Program-made: the position numbers and the translations under genes
Part shown: positions 31,782 to 40,380 of the stretch, piece after piece
How positions within the stretch are numbered: the stretch's first letter is position 1
Layout of the letters: each line of letters begins with the position of its first letter
The notes under the pieces: model-generated
The model's input: only the letters and a program-made list of their open reading frames with translations
Database searches by the model: none
Told to the model about the DNA's origin: nothing
From: JAFMJV01 sp963814315
Lineage (GTDB): Bacteria > Chloroflexota > Limnocylindria > Limnocylindrales > CSP1-4
Assembly: GCA_963814315.1 (NCBI GenBank)
Contig: CAWFCG010000003.1
Span: 620,001 to 684,000, forward strand
Direction: 5' to 3'
DNA length: 64,000 bases

Positions 31782-32729
31782 CTAGACGGCGCTGAGCGAG
31801 GTGCTGCGGTAGGCCGACTCGGCCACGGACGTCACGGCGTCGTGCGCCAATGCTGCTGCCGCGTCCCGGGTGGCGCTCGTGCCGGCCAGCTCATAGATGC
31901 GCGCCACGACCGTCTCAAGATCCTCGATCGGCGTCGAGGTGCCGCCGGTCACGCCGACGACGGCGTAGCCATCGAACGCGGCCGGGTCGACGAGGTCGGC
32001 GGCACGTTCGACCTGCACGGCCGGCTTACCCACGATCCCGACGAGCCGCGTCAGCTCGCGGGTGTTGGCGCTGTTGCGTCCGCCCACCACGACCACCAGG
32101 TCCACGGCCTGAGCGAGGTCGGTGGTGTCCTGCTGTCGTCGGATCGTGACCGGGCAGACGGTGTTGACGATCTTGAGCTCGTGGGCCCGGGTGGTGAGGT
32201 AGCCGGCCAGCTTCTCGAACTTCCACGGCGGCTGGGTCGACTGCGTCAGCAGGGCCATCCGCTTGGTTCGCGGGATGCGCTCCCAGTCCTCCTCTTCATC
32301 GACCAGGATGGCGTCAGGCGCGAAGCCCAGCAGGCCCACCACCTCGGGATGGTTGGGCGTGCCCAGCAGGACCACCGTGTAGCCCTCCTCGACCAGCTTG
32401 GCCAGCTCCTTCTGCTCCTGTGTCACCCAGCTGCAGGTACCGTCGATGACGTCAAGACCCTTGTGTGCGGCGTCCGCCATGACCTCCGGCGTGACGCCAT
32501 GGGCGCGGATGACGACGGCCGACCCAGACTCGATCTCATCGATCTCGTTGACTGAGACGATGCCCTGCTCCCGCAGTCCCTTGATGACGCCCTCATTGTG
32601 GACGACCTGGCCGAGGGTGTGCGTCCGGTGGCCGCCTGCGGCACTGATGCGGGCCGCGTCGATGGCCTCGCGCACGCCATAGCAGAAGCCGGTGCGGCGG
32701 GCGATGTGGACGTGCGCGATGGTTCCCAT
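31782..32729 (-). CDS. ispH: 4-hydroxy-3-methylbut-2-enyl diphosphate reductase
   Basis: A 315-residue iron-sulfur enzyme, the last step of the non-mevalonate pathway, giving isopentenyl and dimethylallyl diphosphate. The three cluster cysteines lie in RRTGFCYGVREAI, DVIDGTCSWVTQEQ and IVNTVCPVTIRRQQ, and the active-site motifs QVVHNEGVI, VIRAHG, LLGTPNHPEVVG and VVGGRNSANTREL are all present. The ATG at 32729 has GAGG close upstream; one six codons earlier is possible. The partner enzyme dxs lies 8.4 kb away on the same strand. It precedes der by 3 bp. Confidence 0.96.
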   Translation of the reverse strand: MGTIAHVHIARRTGFCYGVREAIDAARISAAGGHRTHTLGQVVHNEGVIKGLREQGIVSVNEIDEIESGSAVVIRAHGVTPEVMADAAHKGLDVIDGTCSWVTQEQKELAKLVEEGYTVVLLGTPNHPEVVGLLGFAPDAILVDEEEDWERIPRTKRMALLTQSTQPPWKFEKLAGYLTTRAHELKIVNTVCPVTIRRQQDTTDLAQAVDLVVVVGGRNSANTRELTRLVGIVGKPAVQVERAADLVDPAAFDGYAVVGVTGGTSTPIEDLETVVARIYELAGTSATRDAAAALAHDAVTSVAESAYRSTSLSAV

Positions 32730-32800
32730 GGGCCTCAAGTATCGCATCGGTGCTTGACATTAGCCTCGAAGCGCACCGGCCGAGCCCTTCTTGAGGTAAG

Positions 32801-33514
32801 TCAGTCGCCCGGCCAGGGCTCCCATGTTCCTCGGTGGCGCGGCTCCACGAGCGCGGCGATCCGACGCATGAGCTCGATATCGGCCGCGGCCAGCGCCGCC
32901 CGGCGGTCGGCGCCCGGCGGGATTGTAAGTTGAAAGGGTCGCCCGACCCGCAGGATGATGCGGCTGCCGATCCTGGGTACGACCTGCTCACGGCCGATCA
33001 GCTCGTCGGTGCCAGAGATGCCGATGGGCAGCACCGGGGCGCCGGTCCGCGTGGCCAGCAGTGAGACGCCCGGCTTGGGCTGCGCCAGTCTTCCGTCGAA
33101 CGAGCGGGTGCCTTCCGGCAGGATGGCCACCACGCCGCCGCTGTCGAGGATGCGCTTGGCGACACGATAGGCACCGATGTCGTTGCCGCCGGCCTTCACC
33201 GGCTCTGCTCCGAGTGAGCGGATGAGGATGCCGAGTGGGCCGTTGAACAGCGTGTCCTTGGCCAGGAACGTAGGGCGCCGTTGGAGCGCCGGCGCCAGCC
33301 AGCCGCCGATGAACGGCGGATCGGCATTGCTCATGTGGTTGGACGCGATGATGAGCGGGCCACGTGTGGGCAAGTCCTCGACGCCCCCAAGGCCTGTTAC
33401 GCCTTCGACGCGCACCCGGGCGATCGATTGCAGGCCGAAACGGCACAGCCCAGCGATGAAGCGCGAGTAGGGCGTCAGGCCTTCATGCTCGCTCACTGGT
33501 GCACCATCGCTCAT
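32801..33514 (-). CDS. plsC: 1-acyl-sn-glycerol-3-phosphate acyltransferase
   Basis: A 237-residue acyltransferase making phosphatidic acid from lysophosphatidic acid. The catalytic H-x4-D is His60 to Asp65 in ASNHMSNADPPF, and the phosphate-binding motif is ILPEGTRSFDG at about 131-141. A cluster of hydrophobic segments (GPLIIAS, GPLGILIRSLG) suits membrane surface attachment. The protein has no long N-terminal membrane helix. The start of this gene overlaps the cmk stop by ATGA. Together with gpsA it supplies membrane lipid precursors. Confidence 0.92.
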   Translation of the reverse strand: MSDGAPVSEHEGLTPYSRFIAGLCRFGLQSIARVRVEGVTGLGGVEDLPTRGPLIIASNHMSNADPPFIGGWLAPALQRRPTFLAKDTLFNGPLGILIRSLGAEPVKAGGNDIGAYRVAKRILDSGGVVAILPEGTRSFDGRLAQPKPGVSLLATRTGAPVLPIGISGTDELIGREQVVPRIGSRIILRVGRPFQLTIPPGADRRAALAAADIELMRRIAALVEPRHRGTWEPWPGD

Positions 33515-34200
33515 GGCGTGGACCCTTCCCGTTCTTCGTGTCGGCGGACGATCTCGACGACCTTGCGGACGGTGTCCTCGAAGTGGCGGCCATCACTGCG
33601 CACGATGATGGCATCGTCGGGGATCCGAAGCGGCGCCACCAGGCGGCTGGAATCGAGGTGGTCGCGACGTTGCAGGTCGGCAAGGATGACCGCGGCAGCC
33701 TCGGAATCAGGCGCCAGACCTCGCTCCGCGGCGCGGCGGCGAGCGCGTTCCTCGACCGAGACATCGAGGTATAGCTTGAGTTCCGCGTCGGGCAGCACGA
33801 CCGTGCCGATGTCACGACCGGCGAGGATGATGTGGCCGGCTGCGGCGATGGTGCGCTGCATGTCCAGCAGCGCAGCTCGTACATCGGCTTGTGCGGAGAC
33901 CGCACTGACGCGGCGATCGACCACGGGCTCGTGCAGCTGTGCCGTGACGTCCTCGCCACCGATGGCGACATGTCGCATGGCGCCGTCCTCATCCGCCAAC
34001 AGCTCAAGCTCAGGCACGAGCGCCACCAGCTCCGACCCGGCCTCGGGTTCGATGTCGCGCAGCACGCTCAGCAGGGTGATGGCCCGATATAGCACACCGG
34101 TGTCGAGGAACCGATAGCCCAGCTGGACCGCTGCGGCGGCTCCGACCGATGACTTGCCGCTGGACCCTGGGCCGTCGAGGGTGACCCGCAATGCGCTCAC
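33511..34200 (-). CDS. cmk: cytidylate kinase
   Basis: A 229-residue kinase converting CMP and dCMP to diphosphates. The P-loop is LDGPGSSGKSSVGAAAAVQL, followed by FLDTGVLYRAITLLSVL, the substrate segment RDIGTVVLPDAELKLYLD, and the lid region ARRRAAERGLAPDSEAA. Length and order are typical. It overlaps plsC on one side and the pseudouridine synthase on the other by ATGA, so plsC-cmk-rluB-scpB-scpA form one translationally coupled block. Confidence 0.95.
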   Translation of the reverse strand: MSALRVTLDGPGSSGKSSVGAAAAVQLGYRFLDTGVLYRAITLLSVLRDIEPEAGSELVALVPELELLADEDGAMRHVAIGGEDVTAQLHEPVVDRRVSAVSAQADVRAALLDMQRTIAAAGHIILAGRDIGTVVLPDAELKLYLDVSVEERARRRAAERGLAPDSEAAAVILADLQRRDHLDSSRLVAPLRIPDDAIIVRSDGRHFEDTVRKVVEIVRRHEEREGSTP

Positions 34201-35009
34201 CGTGCGCGCCGGGTGGAGGCGAGGTGCTCGCGCTCAGCACTGCTGAGCCGGCGCACGCTGCCGGGCGCCATGTCGTCGAGGCGCAGGGTCCCGATGCGGA
34301 CGCGCACGAGTCGCTCCACGGGTGTGTGAAGTGCCGCGAACATGCGTCGCAACTGGCGTTTCCAGCCCTGTGCGATGACGGCGCGATACCAGTACAGTCC
34401 CGCGCCCGGACCGTCGGGACCACCGGTTCCACCCGCGGTGCCCGGATCGTACGGTCGCTCGAGCCGGCCGGTCTCGGTGCGCGTGGCCTGGCGCAGGCTC
34501 ACCAGTCGCGCGACGCCCTCGTCGAGCTCGATGCCGTGGCTGAGTGTCTCCGATTCGCTGCGACTCAACGGCCGACGCACGCCCACGGCGTACTCGCGCT
34601 CCACGCCGTACCGCGGATGGAGTAGGTGTTGCGCCCAATCGCCATCATCGGTGAGCAGAAGGAGGCCCTCCGAGTCCTTGTCGAGCCGGCCCACCGGATA
34701 CAAGCGGACTCCCGGCCGCAGCAGTTCCGCGGGGACCAGGTCGAGGACGGTCTCCTGGGCATGGCGGTCCGACACGGTGCTGGTGACCCCTGCCGGCTTG
34801 TGCAGCACGAGGTAGGTGCGCTTGCCAGCCGGTATCACCGGTCGGCCGTCGACAGCCAGGGCGTCCACGTTCGGATCGACTCGCTGCCCCGTCACCGCCG
34901 GCTTTCCGTTGACCGTGACGCGACCGGCAGTCACCAGGGCATCCGCGCCGCGCCGCGAGGCCACACCGGCGTCCGCCAAAGCCTTCTGCACGCGCACCGG
35001 GTCAGCCAT
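34197..35009 (-). CDS. 23S rRNA pseudouridine synthase of the RluB group
   Basis: A 270-residue enzyme with an N-terminal S4 RNA-binding domain (VRVQKALADAGVASRRGADA) and a RsuA/RluB catalytic domain. The active-site aspartate is in the motif VGRLDKDSEGLLLLTDDG. Further motifs are VLHKPAGVTSTVSD and GWKRQLRRMFAALH. The S4 domain plus short length fit RluB-type enzymes that modify helix 69 or nearby sites of 23S rRNA; RsuA remains possible. An insert, DPGTAGGTGGPDGPGAGLYW, about 20 residues long near residue 210, is not usual. I take the ATG at 35009, which overlaps scpB by 8 bp. Confidence 0.9.
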   Translation of the reverse strand: MADPVRVQKALADAGVASRRGADALVTAGRVTVNGKPAVTGQRVDPNVDALAVDGRPVIPAGKRTYLVLHKPAGVTSTVSDRHAQETVLDLVPAELLRPGVRLYPVGRLDKDSEGLLLLTDDGDWAQHLLHPRYGVEREYAVGVRRPLSRSESETLSHGIELDEGVARLVSLRQATRTETGRLERPYDPGTAGGTGGPDGPGAGLYWYRAVIAQGWKRQLRRMFAALHTPVERLVRVRIGTLRLDDMAPGSVRRLSSAEREHLASTRRAR

Positions 35010-35679
35010 CGGCTTCGTTGGTCTCACTCGCCCCGCTCGCCTCGCTCGCCCTGGCGTCTTGTTCTGCCTGGGCGAGCTGGGCTGCGATGTCCGCCTCCAG
35101 CGGCGGCAGGTCGTCCAGCGAGGTCAGCCCGAAACGCTCCATGAACTCCATGCTGGTGGCATACAGGATGGGCCGACCGGGGGTCTCTGCCCGGCCCTGC
35201 TCGGCGATGAGTCGCCGGTGCAGCAATCCACGCACGACGTGGCCGGAATCGACGCCACGTATGCGCTCGATGACGCCGCGCGTCACCGGCTGGCGGTAGG
35301 CGATGATGGCCAGTGTCTCAAGAGCGGCCGGCGAAAGGCGGACCGTGTCCGCCCCCAGGTAGCGAGCGATGAGTCCGCCACTCTCGGGTGAGGTCCCCAG
35401 CATGACGCGGTCGCCGGCGACGACCAGGCGGATGCCGCGCTCGCGCAGCTGCACCTCCAGGTCGCCAAGTCGTTCATCCACGTCCTCAGCGGACAAGCGA
35501 GTCACCGACCGTAGCTCGGTCCGGCTCAACGGCCGTTCGGCCACGAACAGCAGTGCCTCAAGGTCGGCGACCGTCGCACCCACATCCCCATCGACGTCAT
35601 TCGCGGCGGGGATCTCGACCGTGCCCGGCGTGATCTCGACATCGAGCTTGGCGAGCGGTCGACCGTCTTCGCTGCTCAT
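35002..35679 (-). CDS. scpB: segregation and condensation protein B
   Basis: A 225-residue winged-helix protein and partner of ScpA in the SMC condensin complex. The first winged helix contains ALLFVAERPLSRTELRSVTR, the second LETLAIIAYRQPVTRGVIER with IRGVDSGHVVRGLLHRRLIA, the ScpB signature. The C-terminus is a low-complexity acidic tail rich in Ala/Ser/Glu. An N-terminal extension of about 35 residues with a VEITPGTVEIP segment is longer than usual. The ATG at 35679 overlaps the scpA stop, which fixes the start. Confidence 0.95.
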   Translation of the reverse strand: MSSEDGRPLAKLDVEITPGTVEIPAANDVDGDVGATVADLEALLFVAERPLSRTELRSVTRLSAEDVDERLGDLEVQLRERGIRLVVAGDRVMLGTSPESGGLIARYLGADTVRLSPAALETLAIIAYRQPVTRGVIERIRGVDSGHVVRGLLHRRLIAEQGRAETPGRPILYATSMEFMERFGLTSLDDLPPLEADIAAQLAQAEQDARASEASGASETNEADG

Positions 35680-36533
35680 GCGGTCCGCAGCGAGCGACAC
35701 AAGATGGGGCCGAAGGGCTCGTCCTGTTCGACGCTCAGCTCGCGCCCCTTGACCAGCTCCAGCATGGCCAGGAACGTGACGGCCACGACGACCCGGTCGG
35801 TGAGGTCACCGAGCAAGTCCTGTAACACCACCACGGGCGCCTCGGTGAGAGCGGCACGGATGAGGCGCGCTCGCTCCTCAAGCGTCACCAGGCGTGGCAC
35901 CACGTCCGCCGGTGGGGCTGCTGGCGGGACCTGGCGCAAGGCACGATCGAGTGCTTCGGCCAGCACGGCCGGGTCGAGGGGTGGGCCCTCGTCTGGTCGC
36001 GAGCCGGCTTTGGCCGAGGCGACCGCCGCGATGGGCTCCCGCCGAAACACCTCCCAGGCGCTCTCGAGGCGTCCCCGCAGGTCACGACCGGCATCGCGAT
36101 AGAGGCGATACAGGATGAGTCGCTCGCGAAGCGCCGACTCCGGATCGGGCCCCTCCTCGATGGCGATGGCGACGACCGGCGGCCGCGGCAGGATGGCGCG
36201 GCTCTTGATGAGGATAAGCTGACTGGCGACGGTCACGAAGGAGCTGATATGCGACATCTGCGTATCGTCCAGGGCGGTCAGTGCCTCCAGGTAGGCGGCC
36301 GCAAGGTCACCCAGGGGCACCTCAAGGATGTCCAGCTCGCGCTGCTCGATGAGTCCCAGCAACAAGCCAAGCGGGCCCTCGTACCCCTCCACGCTGACGT
36401 GGGCGGCACGATCAGGGTGGTCAGACGCCGCGATGCGCACGCTGGTGTCGCCGCGCATCGGCCGGCGCAACGGTGGCAGCACCGCCATGCCGAGCTCAGC
36501 CGCAGCGACGGGCCGGATGACCGTGTCGGTCAT
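35676..36533 (-). CDS. scpA: segregation and condensation protein A (kleisin)
   Basis: A 285-residue kleisin that bridges SMC heads. After about 40 N-terminal residues it has VEGYEGPLGLLLGLIEQREL and DILEVPLGDLAAAYL, then HISSFVTVASQLILIKSRAI, typical of the N-terminal SMC-binding part. The middle is a Pro/Ala-rich spacer. The C-terminal winged helix (about 240-285) ends with VTFLAMLELVKGRELSVEQD. The SMC gene itself is elsewhere. It heads the scpA-scpB-rluB-cmk-plsC block. Confidence 0.94.
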   Translation of the reverse strand: MTDTVIRPVAAAELGMAVLPPLRRPMRGDTSVRIAASDHPDRAAHVSVEGYEGPLGLLLGLIEQRELDILEVPLGDLAAAYLEALTALDDTQMSHISSFVTVASQLILIKSRAILPRPPVVAIAIEEGPDPESALRERLILYRLYRDAGRDLRGRLESAWEVFRREPIAAVASAKAGSRPDEGPPLDPAVLAEALDRALRQVPPAAPPADVVPRLVTLEERARLIRAALTEAPVVVLQDLLGDLTDRVVVAVTFLAMLELVKGRELSVEQDEPFGPILCRSLRTA

Positions 36534-36573
36534 CGACTCATGCTCATTGCCGGGTGTCGATCAGTGGTCGGCA

Positions 36574-37065
36574 TCAGCAGGCCTCATCAGCCGCGCGTAG
36601 TGCCGCGCCCGCCTCGGCGTCGATGGGATGGGCCTGGTAGCGGATGAGCCCCGCGGTCCGCTCCGTACAGCCGGCAGCTGACGCCAGGGCGGCCGAGTCA
36701 GCGGCGTGGTGACGCAGTCCCTCGAAGGCAGCCGCGAAACCCGGCAGGCAGGCGAGCATCCCGGTCACGCCTTCACCGTAGCGCTCTCCGAGCGACCACG
36801 CCACGCGCTGCGGCAGCCGTACCGACGGCCCTTTGGAGGCATCGTGCAGTAGCGCCGCCAGCAGGACCTCGCGATCCTGGTAGCCCTCGCTCCGCAGCAT
36901 GGCGGCGACATCAAGGCCATGGCGCTGGTCCGCCCGATGCATGGAGTCGAACAGCGCGAGCTGCGGTGCACTCAGCCACGTGGCCAACTCGGCGCGCTCA
37001 GCGGCGCCGACACGACCGAACACATACCGAAGGGCCTGGCGTGTCTTGGCGGTCCACCAGCGCAT
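36574..37065 (-). CDS. HD-domain phosphohydrolase
   Basis: A 163-residue protein with an HD-type metal site: LFDSMHRADQRHGLDVAAML carries the first His, LLAALLHDASKGPSVRLPQR contains the defining His-Asp pair, and LRHHAADSAAL gives the later histidines. A Trp/Arg-rich N-terminus (MRWWTAKTRQALRYVFGRV) may associate with the membrane. HD domains of this small size hydrolyse nucleotides or other phosphates; the substrate is unknown. It ends 40 bp before scpA and starts 2 bp past the stop of the site-2 protease gene, so it belongs to the same transcription unit. Confidence 0.8.
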   Translation of the reverse strand: MRWWTAKTRQALRYVFGRVGAAERAELATWLSAPQLALFDSMHRADQRHGLDVAAMLRSEGYQDREVLLAALLHDASKGPSVRLPQRVAWSLGERYGEGVTGMLACLPGFAAAFEGLRHHAADSAALASAAGCTERTAGLIRYQAHPIDAEAGAALRAADEAC

Positions 37066-37067
37066 CG

Positions 37068-37748
37068 CTAGATGCCCAGCAACAGGTCGCGGATGCCGTA
37101 GATGATGGGCCCGATGATGGCACCACCGGTCACGAACAGGATGACGATGAAGCCGAGGAACACCATCGGCAACAGGTTCGCATACTGGATCTCGAGCTCG
37201 GTCATCCGTCGCGCCGCCGTATTGGGCACGATGCCCTTGAGCACGCTCCAGCCGTCGAGCGGTGGGATGGGGATGAGGTTGAAGATGAACAGCAGGATGT
37301 TCAGCGACAGCAGCAGCGAGAGAGCGCGCCAGAACAGCTCGATGAGCGGTGAGACGTCCGGGTTGAACCAGATGACGGCACGCATGATGAGGGCCACCAA
37401 GGCTGCCACGACCAGATTGCTGGCCGGACCGGCGAAGGCGACCAGCGCGTGGCCCTGGCGGCCGTGGCGCATGTTGATGGGATTGACCGGCGTCGGCTTG
37501 GCCCAGCCGAAGAGCAGCCCACCGCCGAAGGCGCTAAAGAGGGCAGTGGCGCCCAGGATCAGCCCGCCCGTCTGGTCGAAGTGGACGCGCGGGTCGAGCG
37601 AGACGCGGCCCATCCAGCGGGCGGTGTTGTCGCCCAGCTTCATGGCGGTCCATGCGTGCATGAACTCGTGCACGGGGAATCCCACCAACAACATGGTGGC
37701 CACGACGATGAAGGCGGAGAAGAGTGCCTGGACGGTGCCTTGGTCCAT
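37068..37748 (-). CDS. site-2 protease (M50 zinc metalloprotease)
   Basis: A 226-residue intramembrane protease of the S2P/SpoIVFB group. The zinc motif HExxH is in LLVGFPVHEFMHAWTAMKLG in the first transmembrane region, and the third zinc ligand is the aspartate of NLIPIPPLDGWSVLKG. Five or six hydrophobic helices are visible. No CBS or PDZ domain is attached, as in the short rhomboid-like S2P class. In other bacteria such enzymes release membrane-held transcription factors, so the anti-sigma-like proteins at 7-10 kb are conceivable targets, but that is speculation from topology. Confidence 0.93.
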   Translation of the reverse strand: MDQGTVQALFSAFIVVATMLLVGFPVHEFMHAWTAMKLGDNTARWMGRVSLDPRVHFDQTGGLILGATALFSAFGGGLLFGWAKPTPVNPINMRHGRQGHALVAFAGPASNLVVAALVALIMRAVIWFNPDVSPLIELFWRALSLLLSLNILLFIFNLIPIPPLDGWSVLKGIVPNTAARRMTELEIQYANLLPMVFLGFIVILFVTGGAIIGPIIYGIRDLLLGI

Positions 37749-37767
37749 CAGGCGCTATGCCGGCTGA

Positions 37768-38544
37768 TCACAGGCGCCCCAGCAGCTCCTGTTTCTTGGC
37801 CTCGTACTCTTCGGCGCTGATGGTGCCGGCATCGCGCAGCTTGCCCAGCTCACCCAGCACCGCGGTCACCTCCTCAGGCGTATCCGCCTTGGTGGGATCA
37901 GCGCCGCCGGAGACGTCGATCCGACTCGTGGCCGCGGCCACGTCAGCCGCGGCAGGGGGAACCGATGCGCTTCGCTTTCGGTCGTAGTCCTCACCGTCGC
38001 CGCTGCCGCCGGACTGTAGCTCATGCTTGGCGGTCATCATCGACTTCTTGAAGGCCTTGGCATGGTTGAGCCGGTCGAGCAGGTCGGCGCCCTGGAGCGG
38101 CGCTGCGGTCATGACCTTGAGCGTGCCGTAGTCCAGGATCCTCCCGAGAGCGGTGATCTCAAGCTGGGCGTCGTTGATCTTCTCGAGCGAGCTGTCCGAG
38201 GACTTCTTGTTGAGGACGCCCCAGGCTAGCACCAGCCGGTAGGTGGTCACGATGAACTCCTGGGTCCGCCACCACCACCAGCGCCAGGCGAGGACGATGA
38301 TGCCGCCCACCAGCGTGATCAGTGTGGCCAGATTCCCCAGGTCCGCGAACCAGGTGCCCGAACCGAACAGATTGCGGCCCGCAACCTCCTCGGGCAGGAA
38401 GATGCGGATGATTAGCAGGATGATCGTCGCGCCCCACAGGATGATGGCCAGCCAACTGTCCAGGATCAGGGCGATGGGGTGCTGACGCTCTCGCCTGAGC
38501 ACCCGTTCATCGGGCGTGAGCAATGATTCGGCGTATGTTCCCAT
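37768..38544 (-). CDS. membrane protein with PH-like and SHOCT domains
   Basis: A 258-residue protein. Residues 25-95 contain two or three membrane helices (WLAIILWGATIILLIIRIFL and LATLITLVGGIIVLAWRWWW). Then comes a bacterial PH-like (bPH2/YdbS) domain with EFIVTTYRLVLAWGVLNKKS, SDSSLEKINDAQLEITALGR and ILDYGTLKVMTAAPLQGADL, and a low-complexity linker. The C-terminal SHOCT motif reads LGELGKLRDAGTISAEEYEA followed by KKQELLGRL. Both domains occur in many uncharacterised membrane regulators. No catalytic residues are visible. Confidence 0.85.
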   Translation of the reverse strand: MGTYAESLLTPDERVLRRERQHPIALILDSWLAIILWGATIILLIIRIFLPEEVAGRNLFGSGTWFADLGNLATLITLVGGIIVLAWRWWWWRTQEFIVTTYRLVLAWGVLNKKSSDSSLEKINDAQLEITALGRILDYGTLKVMTAAPLQGADLLDRLNHAKAFKKSMMTAKHELQSGGSGDGEDYDRKRSASVPPAAADVAAATSRIDVSGGADPTKADTPEEVTAVLGELGKLRDAGTISAEEYEAKKQELLGRL

Positions 38545-38567
38545 CTCGCTCCGTGTGCTCCTTCCTG

Positions 38568-39545
38568 TCAGGCGCGCGGGTGGGCCCTCGCGTAGACCTG
38601 ACGGATACGTTCTCCGGTGATGTGTGTATACAGCTGTGTGGTGGTGATGCTGGCATGTCCCAGCAATTCCTGGACGACACGCAGATCGGCGCCACCCTCC
38701 AACAGGTGGGTAGCAAAACTATGCCGCAACGTGTGCGGTGTGACACGCCCGGCGATGCCAGCCTTAAGGGCGGCCTTGCGCATGATGCGCCAGGCGGCCA
38801 TCCGGTCCAGGCGCCGGCCTCGCCGCGAGATGAAGAGCGGCTCCCCGGCGCGTTGCGCATCGCCCGCGGGCGCAGCATCGCCCGGGGGCGCGGCATCGGG
38901 GTCGAGTCGCTCGCGAGCGAGCCGATCCCGCTCCGTCAGGTAGGCGGCCACGGCCCCCAGAGCGATATCGCCGACCGGCACCAGTCGCTCCTTGTCACCC
39001 TTGCCGATGACGCGGACGAAGCCTCCGCTCATCGAGAGGTCCCCACGGTCGAGCGAGAGCGCCTCACTGACACGGAGCCCGGCCGCGTACAGGAGTTCCA
39101 GCAGGGCTCGGTCACGCCGACCGGCCAGATCATCCGCCTCGATCGCGTCGAGCAGCTCCACCACCTCCTGCGCATCGAGCGTATCGGGCAGACGCTGCAT
39201 CTGGCGTGGCAGGTCGATGAGAGCGGCGACATCGGTGTCGATGAGCTCTTCGGCATAGCAGAAGCGGTAGAAGGCCCGGATCGACGCAGCCTTGCGACGT
39301 AGGCTGGTAGGGCGGAGCACGCGCGGCGGCCGGGTCATGGCGGCCAGGTAGTGGCGCGCTGGGTCCGGCGAGCTGGCCCAGGCCCCGATGTCTGGCGCGT
39401 CACGGCCGAAGAGCCGCAGGTCCGTGTCGTAGGCGCGGATGGTGGCCGCTGCCAAGCCACGTTCCACTCGCAGGTAGTCGGTATACGCATCCGTCGCGGC
39501 GACGAGATCGCGCGGGCCAGCGGTGGTGGTCAAGACGTCATCCAT
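38568..39545 (-). CDS. xerD: tyrosine recombinase XerD-type
   Basis: A 325-residue recombinase for resolving chromosome dimers at dif. The ATG at 39545 overlaps the nadK stop by 8 bp. Residues 15-95 are the SAM-like N-terminal domain (AYTDYLRVERGLAAATIRAY). The catalytic residues are Arg in GLRVSEALSLDRGD, Lys in VIGKGDKERLVPVG, His-x-x-Arg in TPHTLRHSFATHLLEGGADL, His in LLGHASITTTQLYTH, and the nucleophile Tyr in the same segment. An Ala/Pro-rich insert (about 222-250) is unusual. XerC and XerD cannot be told apart by eye. Confidence 0.9.
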   Translation of the reverse strand: MDDVLTTTAGPRDLVAATDAYTDYLRVERGLAAATIRAYDTDLRLFGRDAPDIGAWASSPDPARHYLAAMTRPPRVLRPTSLRRKAASIRAFYRFCYAEELIDTDVAALIDLPRQMQRLPDTLDAQEVVELLDAIEADDLAGRRDRALLELLYAAGLRVSEALSLDRGDLSMSGGFVRVIGKGDKERLVPVGDIALGAVAAYLTERDRLARERLDPDAAPPGDAAPAGDAQRAGEPLFISRRGRRLDRMAAWRIMRKAALKAGIAGRVTPHTLRHSFATHLLEGGADLRVVQELLGHASITTTQLYTHITGERIRQVYARAHPRA

Positions 39546-40380
39546 CCGGCAGGAGCGTGGCCTTGTGGCGCAGCAGGTCCCAGAAGCGCATGGCCCCCCG
39601 TGGCTGGATGAAGCTGATGGCCTTCTCCCTGGCACGGACCTCGACGCGGTCTCCGACCTCCAACGGGATGTCCTCGCGCCCGTCGATGCTGACGAGGCAG
39701 TCGTACGCGGCCGTGACGGTGGCGCTGACCACATGCTGAGCGCCGACCACGCTGGAGCGGAGCGGTGTCAGATAGGCCGCGATGGGCGTGACCACGAGGT
39801 TGTGGCTGGTGGGCTCGACGATGGGTCCGCCGGCACTGAAGCTGTAGCCAGTCGATCCGGTGGGTGAGGCGATGACGACGCCGTCGCAGGTGTAGGTCGC
39901 GACGCGCGAATCGCCCACATCGACGACGACCCGCATCACCTGGGCGTGCCGACCACGCACGACGGCAGCCTCGTTGAGGGCGCTGTGGATCCAGCCAGCG
40001 CTGCTGTCATCGGCGTGCACCACCCGGACCTCCAGCATGAGCCGGTGCTCGAGCTCGAACTGGCCATCGCGCAACTGCTCGAGCAGGCCAGTGAGGGCAT
40101 GGTTCTCTACCTTGGAGAGGAAGCCGATCTTGCCCACGTTGACACCGACGATGGGCACTTCTCCGTCCGCTGCGGTCTGGGCTGCGCGCAGGAAGGTGCC
40201 GTCGCCGCCGAGGACCACGATGACATCGGTGCCGGACAGTGCCTCCGGCTCGGCTGGTGCCTGGTCGGATGGGGACGCCCAGGTTTCGATGCCGTTGGCG
40301 GCGCACCACCGGAGGCCGCGATCGCGGAGCTCCACGGCTGCCTCCGCGGTGGGGTTGAAGGCGAAGCCGATGCGTGTCAT
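39538..40380 (-). CDS. nadK: NAD kinase
   Basis: A 280-residue cytoplasmic enzyme phosphorylating NAD to NADP. I take the ATG at 40380, which overlaps the tlyA stop as ATGA, over one two codons upstream. The nucleotide motif VIVVLGGDGTFLRAA (GGDG at 58-61) and the second motif GVNVGKIGFLSK are present, followed by LNEAAVVRG and the substrate loop CDGVVIASPTGSTGYSFSAG. The length and motif order are normal. It lies between tlyA and xerD in a coupled run from dxs to xerD. Confidence 0.95.
   Translation of the reverse strand: MTRIGFAFNPTAEAAVELRDRGLRWCAANGIETWASPSDQAPAEPEALSGTDVIVVLGGDGTFLRAAQTAADGEVPIVGVNVGKIGFLSKVENHALTGLLEQLRDGQFELEHRLMLEVRVVHADDSSAGWIHSALNEAAVVRGRHAQVMRVVVDVGDSRVATYTCDGVVIASPTGSTGYSFSAGGPIVEPTSHNLVVTPIAAYLTPLRSSVVGAQHVVSATVTAAYDCLVSIDGREDIPLEVGDRVEVRAREKAISFIQPRGAMRFWDLLRHKATLLPDG

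Noticed and set aside
31275..32555. A 426-codon plus-strand frame over der and ispH
   Set aside because: Both genes are certain on the minus strand; this frame has shadow composition.
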